64,000 nucleotides of DNA from DATFDN01 sp963762525 (GTDB lineage Bacteria; Pseudomonadota; Alphaproteobacteria; Acetobacterales; Acetobacteraceae). The notes under the pieces are model-generated. The model was not told the DNA's origin. It searched no databases and was given only the letters and a program-made list of their open reading frames with translations. The DNA is taken from contig CAVXKT010000001.1 in NCBI GenBank assembly GCA_963762525.1, positions 310,001 through 374,000 of the forward strand, written 5' to 3'. Each line of letters starts with the position of its first letter. Positions within the stretch are counted from its first letter, which is position 1. Made by a program: the position numbers and the translations under genes. Below are positions 19,101 through 28,070 of the stretch, piece by piece.

Positions 19101-20363
19101 TCACTCGCCGCTCAGCAACGCCAGCAGCGCCCGCGCGGTCGCTTCCGGCACATGCGCATAGCCTTCGGTGGCCGCCGCGCCCGCCGCCGACGCGGCCGCG
19201 CGACGTTGCGGATCGTCGAGCATCACGCCCACCCAAACCGCCAACTCCGCCGCATCGCGAACCCGTGTCAGGGCACCGGCCGCCTCCAACACGCGCGCCG
19301 GCTCGGCGAAATTGGTCATGAACGGGCCGCACGCCACCGGGCAACGGAGGCGGGCCGGCTCCAGCGGATTTTGCCCGCCGCCGGGGGCCACCAGGCTGCG
19401 CCCGACCAGAGCGGCGGCGGCCAAGCGGTACCACAGCCCCAGTTCACCCAGGGTATCGGCGATCCATATGCCCTCCCCGGGCGGCGCCTCGCCCGCCCCC
19501 CGCCGCGCAACCGCGAGCCCGCCGGCGGCGGCGGCGATCTCCGCCCCGCGCGCGGGATGGCGGGGCACCACGATGGTCAGCAGGCCCGGACGCCGCGCCG
19601 CCAGTCGGCGATGCGCGGCGAGGACGATCTCCTCCTCGCCGGGATGCGTGCTGGCCGCCACCCAACAAGGCCGGAAGCCCAGCAGCGCGCGCAAGTTGCC
19701 CAAGTCGGCCGGGTCCGCCGGCAGCGGCGGCGCGGCAAACTTCAAATTCCCCGCCGCACTGACGCACCGCGCGCCCAGCGCCCGCAGCCGCTCGGCGTCG
19801 TCGGCGCTCTGCGCGCGCACCACGTCGAGGCAGGACAGAACCCGCCGCGCCGTCCTCGGCGCACGGCGCCATCGCGCCAAGCTGCGCGGCGACAGACGCG
19901 CATTCACCAGCATCGTCGGGATGCCGCGCGCGCGGCAGCCGGCCAGCACGTTCGGCCACAGCTCGCTTTCCACGAACGCCGCCGCATCGGGACGCCAGTG
20001 ATCGAGGAAACGCGCGATCCAGCGCGGCACGTCCAGCGGTGCGAACCGATGCGTCAGGTGCGGCGCCCGCTCCGCCATCAGCGAAGCCGAGGTGACCGTC
20101 CCGGTGGTCAGCAGAACGCCGATCTCGGGCGCCAGCGCCTCCAGCGCCGTCAGCACCGGCAGAATCGATACGCTCTCGCCGACGCTCGCGGCGTGCAGCC
20201 ACAGGAGCCGCCCCGCAGGGCGGGTCGTTTGCTCGATCCCGCGCCGCTCCGGTAAGCGGGCGGCGATCTCCTTGCCGCGCCGGGCGCGGCGCAGCAGCAT
20301 CACCCGCAAGGCCGGCGCGGCCAGGGTCGCGCCGGCAGCCCAGAGCCGGATCACGTCGGACAA
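19101..20363 (-). CDS. waaA: 3-deoxy-D-manno-octulosonic acid (Kdo) transferase
   Basis: 420 residues, normal for WaaA/KdtA, an inner-membrane GT30 enzyme that adds Kdo to lipid A precursor. The N-terminal hydrophobic anchor is at residues about 8-24; the catalytic-region motif HAASVGESVSILP is near 55-68; FVESELWPN, LVNARLSPRS, VAASTHPGEEE and the C-terminal GGGQNPLEPA are all present. It overlaps the end of the upstream DUF374 acyltransferase gene by 13 bases, so the two are co-translated. Together with the distal lpxXL cluster this shows a complete LPS pathway in the organism. Confidence 0.92.
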   Translation of the reverse strand: MSDVIRLWAAGATLAAPALRVMLLRRARRGKEIAARLPERRGIEQTTRPAGRLLWLHAASVGESVSILPVLTALEALAPEIGVLLTTGTVTSASLMAERAPHLTHRFAPLDVPRWIARFLDHWRPDAAAFVESELWPNVLAGCRARGIPTMLVNARLSPRSLARWRRAPRTARRVLSCLDVVRAQSADDAERLRALGARCVSAAGNLKFAAPPLPADPADLGNLRALLGFRPCWVAASTHPGEEEIVLAAHRRLAARRPGLLTIVVPRHPARGAEIAAAAGGLAVARRGAGEAPPGEGIWIADTLGELGLWYRLAAAALVGRSLVAPGGGQNPLEPARLRCPVACGPFMTNFAEPARVLEAAGALTRVRDAAELAVWVGVMLDDPQRRAAASAAGAAATEGYAHVPEATARALLALLSGE

Positions 20364-21022
20364 AGCCGGTCGGCGTGCTCGGCAGCCGCGGTCAGTGCTT
20401 CACCGATCAACGGGGCGGCGTCCCGCCAGCCCTCGCGCGCGACCGCGATCGCCGGACGGCAGACGAGCACACCGCGCCCGAACGGGCGGGGAATCACCAT
20501 CCGATCCCAGCTCCGCAGCACGAAGCGGCGCGAGGTCTGCGCCGCGCAAGGCAGGATCGGCACGCCGGCAAGCGCGGCCAGCTGCGCAACGCCAGGCGCC
20601 GCCTGCCGGCGCGGCCCGCGCGGACCATCGGGCGTAATGCCGACCAGCCCGCCGTCGCGGACCAGTTCGAGCAGCCGCCGCACACCCGCCGCCCCACCCC
20701 TCGACGACGAGCCGAGCACGACGTCGGCGCCGAAACGGCGCGCCAGAACAGCCAGCAGCCGCCCGTCCCGATGCAAGCTGATGAGCAGATACACCCGGCG
20801 CGGCCGCCCCGACAGCCGGCGCACCCGCAGCCACAACGGGGCCATCAGCGCCAGCCGCTCGTGCCAAAAGGCGACGACGTGCGGCTCGCCGGCCAGCAGC
20901 GCCGCGAGATGCTCCTCACCGTCCAGCTGCCAATGCGTCGTCGCCAGCGCGAAGCCGAGATAGAGCCCCGCCACCCGCGCCAGCAGGGCCTGCACGAGCG
21001 GATGCCGAACCAGGCGCTTCAT
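20351..21022 (-). CDS. DUF374-family lysophospholipid acyltransferase-like protein
   Basis: 223 residues from ATG 21022. The motif AFWHERLALMAPL fits the DUF374 version of the acyltransferase H-x4-D/E block, with LLISLHRDGRLL and GGLVGITPDGPRGP (substrate-binding segment) following. DUF374 proteins are LPS-linked acyltransferases of unsettled substrate and often neighbour waaA, as here: the last 13 bases overlap the waaA start. A longer frame upstream runs antisense to the dehalogenase gene and was rejected. Confidence 0.82.
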   Translation of the reverse strand: MKRLVRHPLVQALLARVAGLYLGFALATTHWQLDGEEHLAALLAGEPHVVAFWHERLALMAPLWLRVRRLSGRPRRVYLLISLHRDGRLLAVLARRFGADVVLGSSSRGGAAGVRRLLELVRDGGLVGITPDGPRGPRRQAAPGVAQLAALAGVPILPCAAQTSRRFVLRSWDRMVIPRPFGRGVLVCRPAIAVAREGWRDAAPLIGEALTAAAEHADRLCPT

Positions 21023-21133
21023 CGATCGCCCGATTGCCGCAGCGTCGGCCCGGTGTCCAGGGTTCACCCCACGCCGCCGCCATGCAAAGCTGGTCGGGCC
21101 TGAAAGGGAGCGGTCGGAACCGACCGAACCGAC

Positions 21134-21841
21134 ATGCCCGCGCCCGTCGCCATCGTCTTCGATACGTTCGGCACTGTCGTCGACTGGCGCTCCAGCCTGA
21201 TCGCCGACCTCACCGGCTTCGGCGCCGCGCGTGGCGTCTCCGCCGACTGGGCCGGGCTCGTCGATGCCTGGCGGGCCGCCTATCAGCCCTCGATGCAGCG
21301 CGTCCGTTCCGGCGAAGTGCCGTGGACGCGGCTCGACGACCTGCATCGCGCCTCGCTCGATCGATTGATCGTCGAGTTCAAGATCGAGGGCCTGTCCGAG
21401 CAGGACCGCCGGCACATCAATCGCGGCTGGCATCGGCTGAACCCGTGGCCCGATGCGGTCCCGGGCCTCACGCGGCTCAAGCGCCGCTTCATCATCGGCC
21501 CGCTCTCGAACGGCAATGTGAGCCTGCTCACCAACATGGCCAAGCACGCCGGCCTGCCGTGGGACATGGTGTTCGGCTCCGATCTGTTCCGACACTTCAA
21601 GCCGGATCGGGAAACCTATCTCGGCGTCGCCGACCTGCTCGATCTGGAACCCGGGCAGGTGATGATGGCCGCCGCCCACAACAACGATCTGGCGGCGGCG
21701 CGCACCTGCGGGCTGTTGACCGCGTTCTTCCCCCGTCCGACCGAGTATGGCCCGCGCCAGTCCCGCGACCATGCGGCGGAGGCGTCATGGGACGTGGTCG
21801 CCTCGGATATCGAAGACATGGCGACGCAACTCGGGGCCTAG
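21134..21841 (+). CDS. Haloacid dehalogenase type II (HAD superfamily)
   Basis: 235 residues. Hydrolyses L-2-haloacids through an aspartyl ester. The nucleophile is Asp10 in FDTFGTVVDW; LSNGN supplies the motif-II serine; FKPDRETY supplies Lys and Tyr; MAAAHNNDLAAA is the motif-IV block. The cap domain lies at residues about 17-95. It is flanked by unrelated LPS genes and transcribed divergently from the DUF374 gene. The family is clear; the physiological substrate may not be halogenated. Confidence 0.85.
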   Translation: MPAPVAIVFDTFGTVVDWRSSLIADLTGFGAARGVSADWAGLVDAWRAAYQPSMQRVRSGEVPWTRLDDLHRASLDRLIVEFKIEGLSEQDRRHINRGWHRLNPWPDAVPGLTRLKRRFIIGPLSNGNVSLLTNMAKHAGLPWDMVFGSDLFRHFKPDRETYLGVADLLDLEPGQVMMAAAHNNDLAAARTCGLLTAFFPRPTEYGPRQSRDHAAEASWDVVASDIEDMATQLGA

Positions 21842-21857
21842 CCCGCCGGGTAAGGGC

Positions 21858-23360
21858 TCACCGCCCGCTCGGCAGCAGCGCGGCGTTGGCCATGTCCGCC
21901 CGGCCCACCACGCGGTAGAATCGGAACCGCTCGATCACCTCACCCCGTCGCCGCTCGGCCTCCCCGAGCGAACGAATTGATGCCCAACGCCGAGCATCCG
22001 GCGGACCGGCACTGGTTCTGCGCACTAGAATGCCCGGGTCGCCGGCGATCGCAGGGCGGGGCAGCGCGAACAGCGCCCATCGGTGCTCCACCCCGATCAC
22101 CGGCGCCGGCACCAAGCGGGCCAATTCGGCCGCCTCGCCGTACTCGTCGGCGGCGACGAAGCGGGCTCCGGCGGCACGTCGGGCCTGCTCCACCTGCGCG
22201 GCGAGGCCCCGCCATCCCGCCAAACGCAAAGCTGTGGGGTCCAGGCGCAGCGGCAGCGGGAACGGCGTGGCCGTCGCCTGGAGATAGACCAGCGCCGTGA
22301 TCGCCAGCCCGAGCCCCACTGCCGGCAGACGCAATCGCACCCAAAGCCGTCGTTCCAGCCCGGCGGCGGCGAGCGCGGCGCTCGGGTAGAGGATGGCCGG
22401 CCAGTTGCCCTGCACGCGGTCGCCGAAGGCGTGCTGGATGAACACCAGCGCCGGAATCCAGGTGAGCAGGGCGAGCAGCGTCCACGCCGGATCGCGGCGG
22501 CGCCATGCCAGCAGCAGCGCCAGCAACGCCCCGATGACGCACATCAAAAACACCAGCGGCGTCGCCAGCCCGGCCTGCCCGGCCGCCAGCTCGGCCAGGA
22601 AGCGGATTGCATTGGTCGGCCGGAAGTCGTCCACCCGCCCGCCTTGCTTGGCGAAGCTCGCCCAGCCATGCGCTGCGTTCCACGCCACCACCGGGGCGAA
22701 CGTCGCCGCACCGACGAGCGCGCCCAGCCAGAGCGCCGGTCGGATCAGCCAGCGCCGCAACTCCGGCACCAATAGCAGCCAAAGGAGGACTGCTGGGGCG
22801 AGCAGCGCGGCGGTGTATTTGCTGTCGAGGGCGAGTCCGGCGAACAGGCCGGACACGACCAGCCAGGCGCCACGCTTCGCCGTCAGGAAGCGGGAAAGCG
22901 CCCACAAGCACCCCACCCAGAAGAACAGCAGCGGGGTGTCGGGCGTCATCACCACCGCGCCGATACCGAACAGCAAGGTGGCGTTCAGCAGCGCCGCCGC
23001 GACCAGCCCGGCCCGCCGTCCCGGCAGCAACCGCTCGCCGGCGTCCCACAGCAGCACCGAGCCGAGCGCGGCCGAAAGCGGGCCGAGCAGCCGCACCCCG
23101 AGCGCGCCTTGCCCGGCAAGCGCGGTCCCCGCGCGGATCCACAGCGCCACCATGGGCGGCGCGTCGAGATAGCCGGGCGCGAGGGCATGCGACCACACCC
23201 AGTAATACGCCTCGTCCGGCGCCAGCGGCGTCCAGCGCGCGACGGCGAGGCGCGCGAGCGTCAGCAGCAACAGGGCGAGTAACGCGAGCATCCCGGGCCG
23301 CGCGAAGGGCGGCGGGATCGCATGCCTTCCGGCGGCTCGCGGGTTGCGCAAACGTCGCAT
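21858..23360 (-). CDS. GT39 (PMT/ArnT-like) membrane glycosyltransferase
   Basis: About 500 residues from ATG 23360; a longer frame reaching 23684 runs antisense into the DUF2182 gene region and was rejected. Roughly ten hydrophobic segments. The first periplasmic loop has the conserved acidic pair in PLAPDEAYYWVWSHAL, followed by YLDAPPMVALWIRAGT. The loop TPDTPLLFFWV and HAFGDRVQGNWPA are typical of the family. It transfers a polyprenyl-phosphate-linked sugar to a lipid or glycan acceptor in the periplasm; the sugar is not predictable. No RBS is obvious, so the exact start is uncertain by a few codons. Confidence 0.82.
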   Translation of the reverse strand: MRRLRNPRAAGRHAIPPPFARPGMLALLALLLLTLARLAVARWTPLAPDEAYYWVWSHALAPGYLDAPPMVALWIRAGTALAGQGALGVRLLGPLSAALGSVLLWDAGERLLPGRRAGLVAAALLNATLLFGIGAVVMTPDTPLLFFWVGCLWALSRFLTAKRGAWLVVSGLFAGLALDSKYTAALLAPAVLLWLLLVPELRRWLIRPALWLGALVGAATFAPVVAWNAAHGWASFAKQGGRVDDFRPTNAIRFLAELAAGQAGLATPLVFLMCVIGALLALLLAWRRRDPAWTLLALLTWIPALVFIQHAFGDRVQGNWPAILYPSAALAAAGLERRLWVRLRLPAVGLGLAITALVYLQATATPFPLPLRLDPTALRLAGWRGLAAQVEQARRAAGARFVAADEYGEAAELARLVPAPVIGVEHRWALFALPRPAIAGDPGILVRRTSAGPPDARRWASIRSLGEAERRRGEVIERFRFYRVVGRADMANAALLPSGR

Positions 23361-23407
23361 GTGGCGCACCGAAGGCCCCGGTCGGGCCGCCGGGTCAAGC
23401 CCCGTAC

Positions 23408-24184
23408 TCAGGCCAGTGGTCCAACTCCGGCCGCAGCGAGAAGCGTTCCGCCGAGCGGGGCGGCCAGACGTCGGCCGCGCGGATGGTTCTTCTCGATGGC
23501 CATGATCAGACCCAGCAGCAGCATCCAGCCGAGGCTTCCCGTGCCAACCACGAACATCAGCAGCATCAGCGCCCAGCAGCAGCCCACGCAGTAGGCGCCA
23601 TGCGCAAGGCCCAGCCGGAACGCTTCGAGAAAAGGCTGCGGGCCATGCCAGTGGCCGGCGATGAACCCGATCGGCGTGCGGCACTTATCCAGGCAACGAT
23701 ATTTCAGGGCGGAGAACTGGAACGCCCCGGCCAGGGCCAGGATGATCGCGCCGGGCACGGCCGGGTGGAAGGCGATCCAAGTCCGGGACGCCAGGACTGC
23801 ATGCAGAGATAGATCGAGCAAATGCGCCGCAACGCCAAAGCCGATCCAGGCCGCCAGATAGCCGCCGATCAGCAGCGCGTGCAGCGTCGCACGATCCCTG
23901 CGGTCCGCGATCATGCGGTCGAACAGCCGGATCAGCGGCGCGGTGGTGGGCAGCATCATCGCCGCCGTCATCAGCAGCCAGCCGCCGGCATACAGCACGC
24001 CCGGAACCAGCCATCCGCCCCCCGGCACCGCCCCGCAGATGGCGCCGCCCAAGCCCGGGCTCGTCCAGTCGCCATGATGCAGATAGCGGCCGTAGGGGCT
24101 CGCCTCCCAGACCAGCAAGCTGGCCCAGGAGACGATCACGAGCCCCGCCGCGAGCGGCGGAAACCCCGCCGCCATGCGCGCCAT
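23408..24184 (-). CDS. DUF2182 integral membrane protein
   Basis: 258 residues with about seven hydrophobic segments. The family motif lies in WLLMTAAMMLPTTAPL, with conserved cysteines in KYRCLDKCRTP and AYCVGCCWALM and a histidine-rich loop GHWHGPQPF. DUF2182 proteins are regarded as metal-binding membrane proteins of unknown function. The ATG at 24184 lies 4 bases after the stop of the DUF1326 gene; DUF1326 and DUF2182 are a known conserved pair. Confidence 0.82.
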   Translation of the reverse strand: MARMAAGFPPLAAGLVIVSWASLLVWEASPYGRYLHHGDWTSPGLGGAICGAVPGGGWLVPGVLYAGGWLLMTAAMMLPTTAPLIRLFDRMIADRRDRATLHALLIGGYLAAWIGFGVAAHLLDLSLHAVLASRTWIAFHPAVPGAIILALAGAFQFSALKYRCLDKCRTPIGFIAGHWHGPQPFLEAFRLGLAHGAYCVGCCWALMLLMFVVGTGSLGWMLLLGLIMAIEKNHPRGRRLAAPLGGTLLAAAGVGPLA

Positions 24185-24188
24185 GGGC

Positions 24189-24791
24189 TCAGCCGTCGAA
24201 GACGAACGTGCTTTGCAGGGCGTTGTGCCCGGCGAGCTCAAGGTCGTGCCCCAGCGTCGGGTTCTTGCTGCGATAGTGTTTGGCCTTGCCGACGAACACC
24301 GGGGCACCGGGAACGGTGGAGAAGATGGTGTCGCTCAGCGTGGTGACGGCGCCGTTCGGTCCGCGATAGGGCTCCAGCTCGGCCGAAGCGGCATCGGCGA
24401 TCTTCAGCATTCCGGAGCCTTCCCGCACCGTGAAGGTGATCGGAACGCGCTCGACGGAAACCACCTCGCCAACCAGCTTGGCGAGCTCGGCGACGGGGCC
24501 GCCGCGCTTGCCGGAATAGACGTCGAGCAGCGCCTGCTGCTGCGAGTCGGAGGCGCCGTCGTCCACATAGAGGGCGACGCGAAAGCCGCCCGCCAGCACG
24601 TTGCCGGGGATGTGGCAGACCATGGCGATGGTGCGGTCGGTGACGTCGGTATCGTCGATGCGCCCGCTGTCGATATGCCAGGCCTGCATGGAATCGCAGG
24701 TGCCGTTATCGGGGTCCTCGCCGATCCAGCACGGGCAGAGCACCCGGCAGTCGCAGACCTCCAGCAGACGGCCTTCGAGGTGGTACGGCAT
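24189..24791 (-). CDS. DUF1326 cysteine-rich protein
   Basis: 200 residues. The N-terminal motif EVCDCRVLCPCW gives four closely spaced cysteines, with another at GTCDS, as in DUF1326 proteins; the rest is beta-rich and lacks a signal peptide. It forms a two-gene operon with the DUF2182 membrane protein. Function is unknown; the cysteine cluster and the partner suggest metal handling, which is inference. The divergent region 24792-24974 (183 bases) separates it from the YfgM-like gene and should hold promoters for both directions. Confidence 0.82.
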   Translation of the reverse strand: MPYHLEGRLLEVCDCRVLCPCWIGEDPDNGTCDSMQAWHIDSGRIDDTDVTDRTIAMVCHIPGNVLAGGFRVALYVDDGASDSQQQALLDVYSGKRGGPVAELAKLVGEVVSVERVPITFTVREGSGMLKIADAASAELEPYRGPNGAVTTLSDTIFSTVPGAPVFVGKAKHYRSKNPTLGHDLELAGHNALQSTFVFDG

Positions 24792-24974
24792 CGCTTGTTC
24801 CTCCGACGATGTTGTTGTTTGCGACGAGTCCGGACGGCCGGGTTCCGCAGGTTATTGACGAAATTACTTTGGCCCTTTTGATGGACTTGCGCAACAGCAA
24901 AGCGCGCTTCGAAGGTTTGCCGGCGGCGGACGCCGCCGCTATGGTCCGCCGCCCTGCGGGAGCGCGCCCAATTC

Positions 24975-25625
24975 GTGCCTGACATTTTCGACGAGGTGGA
25001 GGAGGAGGTCCGCGCCGAGCGTTTTCGGCGGCTGCTCTCCCGCTATGCCGGCCTGATCCTGCTCGCCGCGGTGCTGGTGGTGGGCGGCATAGCCGCCTGG
25101 CGCGTCCGCGGCCACTACCAGGACCGCCGGGACCAAGCGGCGGCGGCGGCCTATCTGACGGCGCTGAACGCCGCGCAAGCACCGGGCGCCAATGCACAAA
25201 CCGCACTCCCGATCCTGCTCCGGCTCGCGCAAGCCGGGCCGCCGGGATACCGCTCGCTCGCGCGCCTCCGCGCCGCGGCCCTGCTGGCGCAGGACGGCAA
25301 GCAACAGCAGGCGCTCGAACTCTATAACGCGCTGGCGAGCGATGCCGGCGCCGATCCGCTGCTACGCGATCTCGCGACCCTGCTTTGGGCCGAGCACCAG
25401 ATCGACACCGGCGATCCGCAGCTCCTGGAATCGCGCCTGAAGCCGCTGGCCAATTCGCCGGGGCCGTGGCGTTCGCTTGCCGAGCGCCAACTGGCGCTGC
25501 TCGATCTGCGCCTCAATCGGCCGGAGCCGGCCCGCGACATCCTGCGCCGCCTCGCCGTCGATGCCGCCGCCCCGTCCGGGGTTCGCAAATCAGCCCAACT
25601 CCTGCTCCAGCAGCTCGGCGGCTGA
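24975..25625 (+). CDS. YfgM-like TPR protein, membrane anchored
   Basis: 216 residues from GTG 24975. A charged N-terminus (IFDEVEEEVRAERFRR) precedes one transmembrane helix at about 27-43 (ILLAAVLVVGGIAAW), then a periplasmic helical repeat domain with tetratricopeptide-like pairs. This matches the YfgM/TPR proteins that precede bamB in many proteobacteria, thought to link the Sec translocon with periplasmic chaperones. The next gene, bamB, starts 5 bases after its stop. Confidence 0.8.
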   Translation: MPDIFDEVEEEVRAERFRRLLSRYAGLILLAAVLVVGGIAAWRVRGHYQDRRDQAAAAAYLTALNAAQAPGANAQTALPILLRLAQAGPPGYRSLARLRAAALLAQDGKQQQALELYNALASDAGADPLLRDLATLLWAEHQIDTGDPQLLESRLKPLANSPGPWRSLAERQLALLDLRLNRPEPARDILRRLAVDAAAPSGVRKSAQLLLQQLGG

Positions 25626-25630
25626 GCGCG

Positions 25631-26947
25631 ATGGAGGGATCCCGGATCGGCCGCCGGGCGGCCCTCGCGCTGCCGCTCGGGCTCGCCGGTTGCGGTTTGT
25701 TTGGTCCGGCCAATAAGCCGCCACTGCCCGGCCGGCGAGAGCCGGTGCTGCGGGCGGCCGACGTGCTTCGCCCCGACCCGGCGCTGCCGCCGGTCGCACT
25801 GCCGCCGCCGGTCATCAACGCCGCCTGGCCACAGGCCGGCGGCAACCCGGCGCACGACATGGGAAATCTGGCCGCGCGCTCCATGCTGTCCGTCGCCTGG
25901 ACCGCCGATCTCGGCGCCGGCGGCGGCTACCGACAGAAGATCCTGACGCAGCCGGTGGTATCCGATGGCGTGGTCTATGCCATGGACAGCGCCGCTCGGA
26001 TCTCGGCTTTGGATTTGGCGTCCGGCCGCGTGCGGTGGCGCACCGCGACGCGCGGCAAGCGCGACCGCAGCACCAATGTCGGCGGCGGGCTCGGCGTGGC
26101 GGACGGCGTGCTGTACGCGGTGAACGGGCTCGGCGCCGTGCTCGCGCTTGATCCCGGGCGCGGCACCGTCCGCTGGCGTGTCGATATCGACGCCCCGGGG
26201 CGCACGCCGCCCACCATCGCCGGCGGGCGCATCTTCGTCGGCACTTTGGGCGACGGCCTGCTGGCCCTCGACGCGGCCAACGGTCGCCAGCTCTGGAGCT
26301 ATCAGGCACAGAACGCCACCGCCCAGCTTCTGGGCCAGCCGGCGCCGGCCTACAGCGAGGGGCTGGTGGTGGCGGGCTTCGGATCGGGCGAACTGACCGC
26401 GCTGCGCGCCGAGGGGGGTAGCGTCGCCTGGTCGGACACGCTGGCCTCCTCCGGGCTCGGGGCGCTCGCCGACATCGCCTCGATCCGCGGCAATCCGGCG
26501 ATCAGTGCCGGGCGCGTGTTCGCGATCGGCATGGGCGGGCTCACCGTGGCGCTCGACCTGCACGCAGGACGCCGCTTGTGGGAGCGCGCGGTGGGTGGAG
26601 AGGACAGCCCATGGATCGCCGGCGATTGGCTGTTCGTGCTGACGCTCGACCAGATCCTGGTGACGCTGCACGCCGCCGACGGGCGCGTGGCCCGGGTCTC
26701 GGCGCTGCCGGCGTTCGATGACCCCAAGGCGCAGACCGGCCCGCTCACCTGGTTCGGGCCGGTGCTGGCCGGCGACCGCCTCGTGCTATCAGGCACCAGC
26801 GGCGAGGCGCTGGCCGTCAGTCCCTACACCGGCGCCATCCTCGGCCGCCAGCGCCTCCCTTCCGACGCCGCCCCGGTCCAACCCGCGCTGGCCGCCGGCA
26901 CGCTCCTGCTGGTGGCCGAGGACGGGCGGCTGATGGCGCTCAAGTAG
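25631..26947 (+). CDS. bamB: Outer-membrane assembly lipoprotein BamB
   Basis: 438 residues. The signal peptide has a twin-Arg-like start and lipobox LAGC. A PQQ-like eight-bladed beta propeller follows, with repeats such as DLASGRVRWRTATRG, DPGRGTVRWRVDI and DAANGRQLWSYQA. BamB is the scaffold lipoprotein of the BAM complex that folds outer-membrane proteins. It is immediately downstream of the YfgM-like gene, the classic order; the gene that often follows, der/engA, is absent here. About 150 bases without a gene follow. Confidence 0.88.
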   Translation: MEGSRIGRRAALALPLGLAGCGLFGPANKPPLPGRREPVLRAADVLRPDPALPPVALPPPVINAAWPQAGGNPAHDMGNLAARSMLSVAWTADLGAGGGYRQKILTQPVVSDGVVYAMDSAARISALDLASGRVRWRTATRGKRDRSTNVGGGLGVADGVLYAVNGLGAVLALDPGRGTVRWRVDIDAPGRTPPTIAGGRIFVGTLGDGLLALDAANGRQLWSYQAQNATAQLLGQPAPAYSEGLVVAGFGSGELTALRAEGGSVAWSDTLASSGLGALADIASIRGNPAISAGRVFAIGMGGLTVALDLHAGRRLWERAVGGEDSPWIAGDWLFVLTLDQILVTLHAADGRVARVSALPAFDDPKAQTGPLTWFGPVLAGDRLVLSGTSGEALAVSPYTGAILGRQRLPSDAAPVQPALAAGTLLLVAEDGRLMALK

Positions 26948-27102
26948 TCGTCAGCCGGCACAACGCAGGTCCGATACCGGGACGGGGCGATGAATTGGTC
27001 TTGATGAGCCTGCTACCTTGAAGTTTGCCACGGTTGCCTTGAGTTCAAGTCCACCGTAGGTTGCGCACGCGCGCCGTTACTCCGCCAGCCGGGGCCTGGA
27101 CG

Positions 27103-27457
27103 ATGATGCAGGAAACATACTCGGAGTTCACGTTCGACGCCGCCCACAAGACCACCCCGGACACACCACTACACGGGCACACGTTTACGGTCGCGGGTTG
27201 TCCTGACCGGCGCTCGCGATCCGGTGTCCGGATGGTCGCATAATTTACTACAGGTCCACAAGACAATCGAGGATGTCCGGATGCAGCTCGACCACAAGCT
27301 CCTGAACGATATCGAGGGCCTCCCCGTCCCGTCTCTAGAGAATGTCGCACAGTGGATCTGGAAGTTCCTGAACGTCAGCTTGCCGGGCCTGGAGCGTGTG
27401 GAACTCCGCCGCGGCGCGAACGGAAATTGCGAAGGCTGCGTTTATAGCGAGCGGTAA
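27103..27457 (+). CDS. QueD/6-pyruvoyl-tetrahydropterin-synthase family protein without the catalytic Cys (frame broken once)
   Basis: Small T-fold protein of about 118 residues. Zinc ligands are visible in FDAAHKT and LHGHTF; the first half ends near 27195, where one base is out of frame, and the second half gives DPVSGWSHNLLQV, LDHKLLNDIEGL and a C-terminal Cys-rich ERR segment. In E. coli QueD a cysteine precedes the LHGH motif; here the loop between the zinc histidines is short and has no cysteine. It may be a divergent carboxypterin synthase or have another pterin role. Two ATGs (27103 and 27106) are possible. Base composition is less GC-rich than the flanks. Confidence 0.72.
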
Positions 27458-27522
27458 TCCCAGCGGGCGGACGCCACCTTCAGCACCGCTCCTTAACCGA
27501 TTAAATCGGGCAGGAGTTGAGA

Positions 27523-28062
27523 ATGAAAGAGGCCATCATCACTCCCGGGGTTAGCCGGCGCTCCGCAGCGGTGTTCCTCGCAGCGTTGGTAAGCTCTCTG
27601 CTGCCGCGAGTTTCGCGCGCTATTAGCCTTCCGAGGCCAGCCGGGAAACCCATCCTGACACTTTCCGGCAAGATCAGCTACTTCAATCAGGGCGATCGGG
27701 CACTGTTTGACCGGCCCATGTTGGAGGCGCTGGGCGTCAGTTCGCTCAGGACCAGAACTCCCTGGTCCGACAGCGAGGTCAGGTTTGATGGCGTGCCGAT
27801 GATCAAGCTGATGCAGACGGTTGGAGCATTCGGCGATCGGGTGAGGGCCATTGCCCTGAATGACTACGTGACCGAAATCCCGCTGTCAGACTTCGCCCGC
27901 TACGGGGTGTTGCTCGCCATGAAGCGGAATGGAAAGTACATGTCCATTCGCGAAAGAGGGCCGCTGTTCATCATCTATCCGTTCGACGCCTTCGATGAGC
28001 TGTGGAGCTCGACCTATTCGAGCCGGTGCGCCTGGCAGGTGGCGCAGCTCATTGTCAAATAG
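27523..28062 (+). CDS. Exported sulfite-oxidase-like (molybdopterin-domain) protein
   Basis: 179 residues from ATG 27523, six bases after CAGGAG. An N-terminal signal (SRRSAAVFLAALVSSLL) leads. The body has SDSEVRFDGVPMIKLM, DYVTEIPLSDFARYGVLLA and RGPLFIIYPFD, the pattern of short oxidoreductase molybdopterin-binding proteins. No cysteine ligand for molybdenum is evident, so it may be a sensor or accessory domain. Its stop is 8 bases before the start of the GGDEF/EAL gene; the two look like one unit. Confidence 0.62.
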   Translation: MKEAIITPGVSRRSAAVFLAALVSSLLPRVSRAISLPRPAGKPILTLSGKISYFNQGDRALFDRPMLEALGVSSLRTRTPWSDSEVRFDGVPMIKLMQTVGAFGDRVRAIALNDYVTEIPLSDFARYGVLLAMKRNGKYMSIRERGPLFIIYPFDAFDELWSSTYSSRCAWQVAQLIVK

Positions 28063-28070
28063 CGGCGGCG

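Noticed and set aside
27030..27065. Sequence like a tRNA T-loop (GAGTTCAAGTCC)
   Set aside because: The flanking bases do not pair as a T stem, and no acceptor or anticodon arm can be placed around it.
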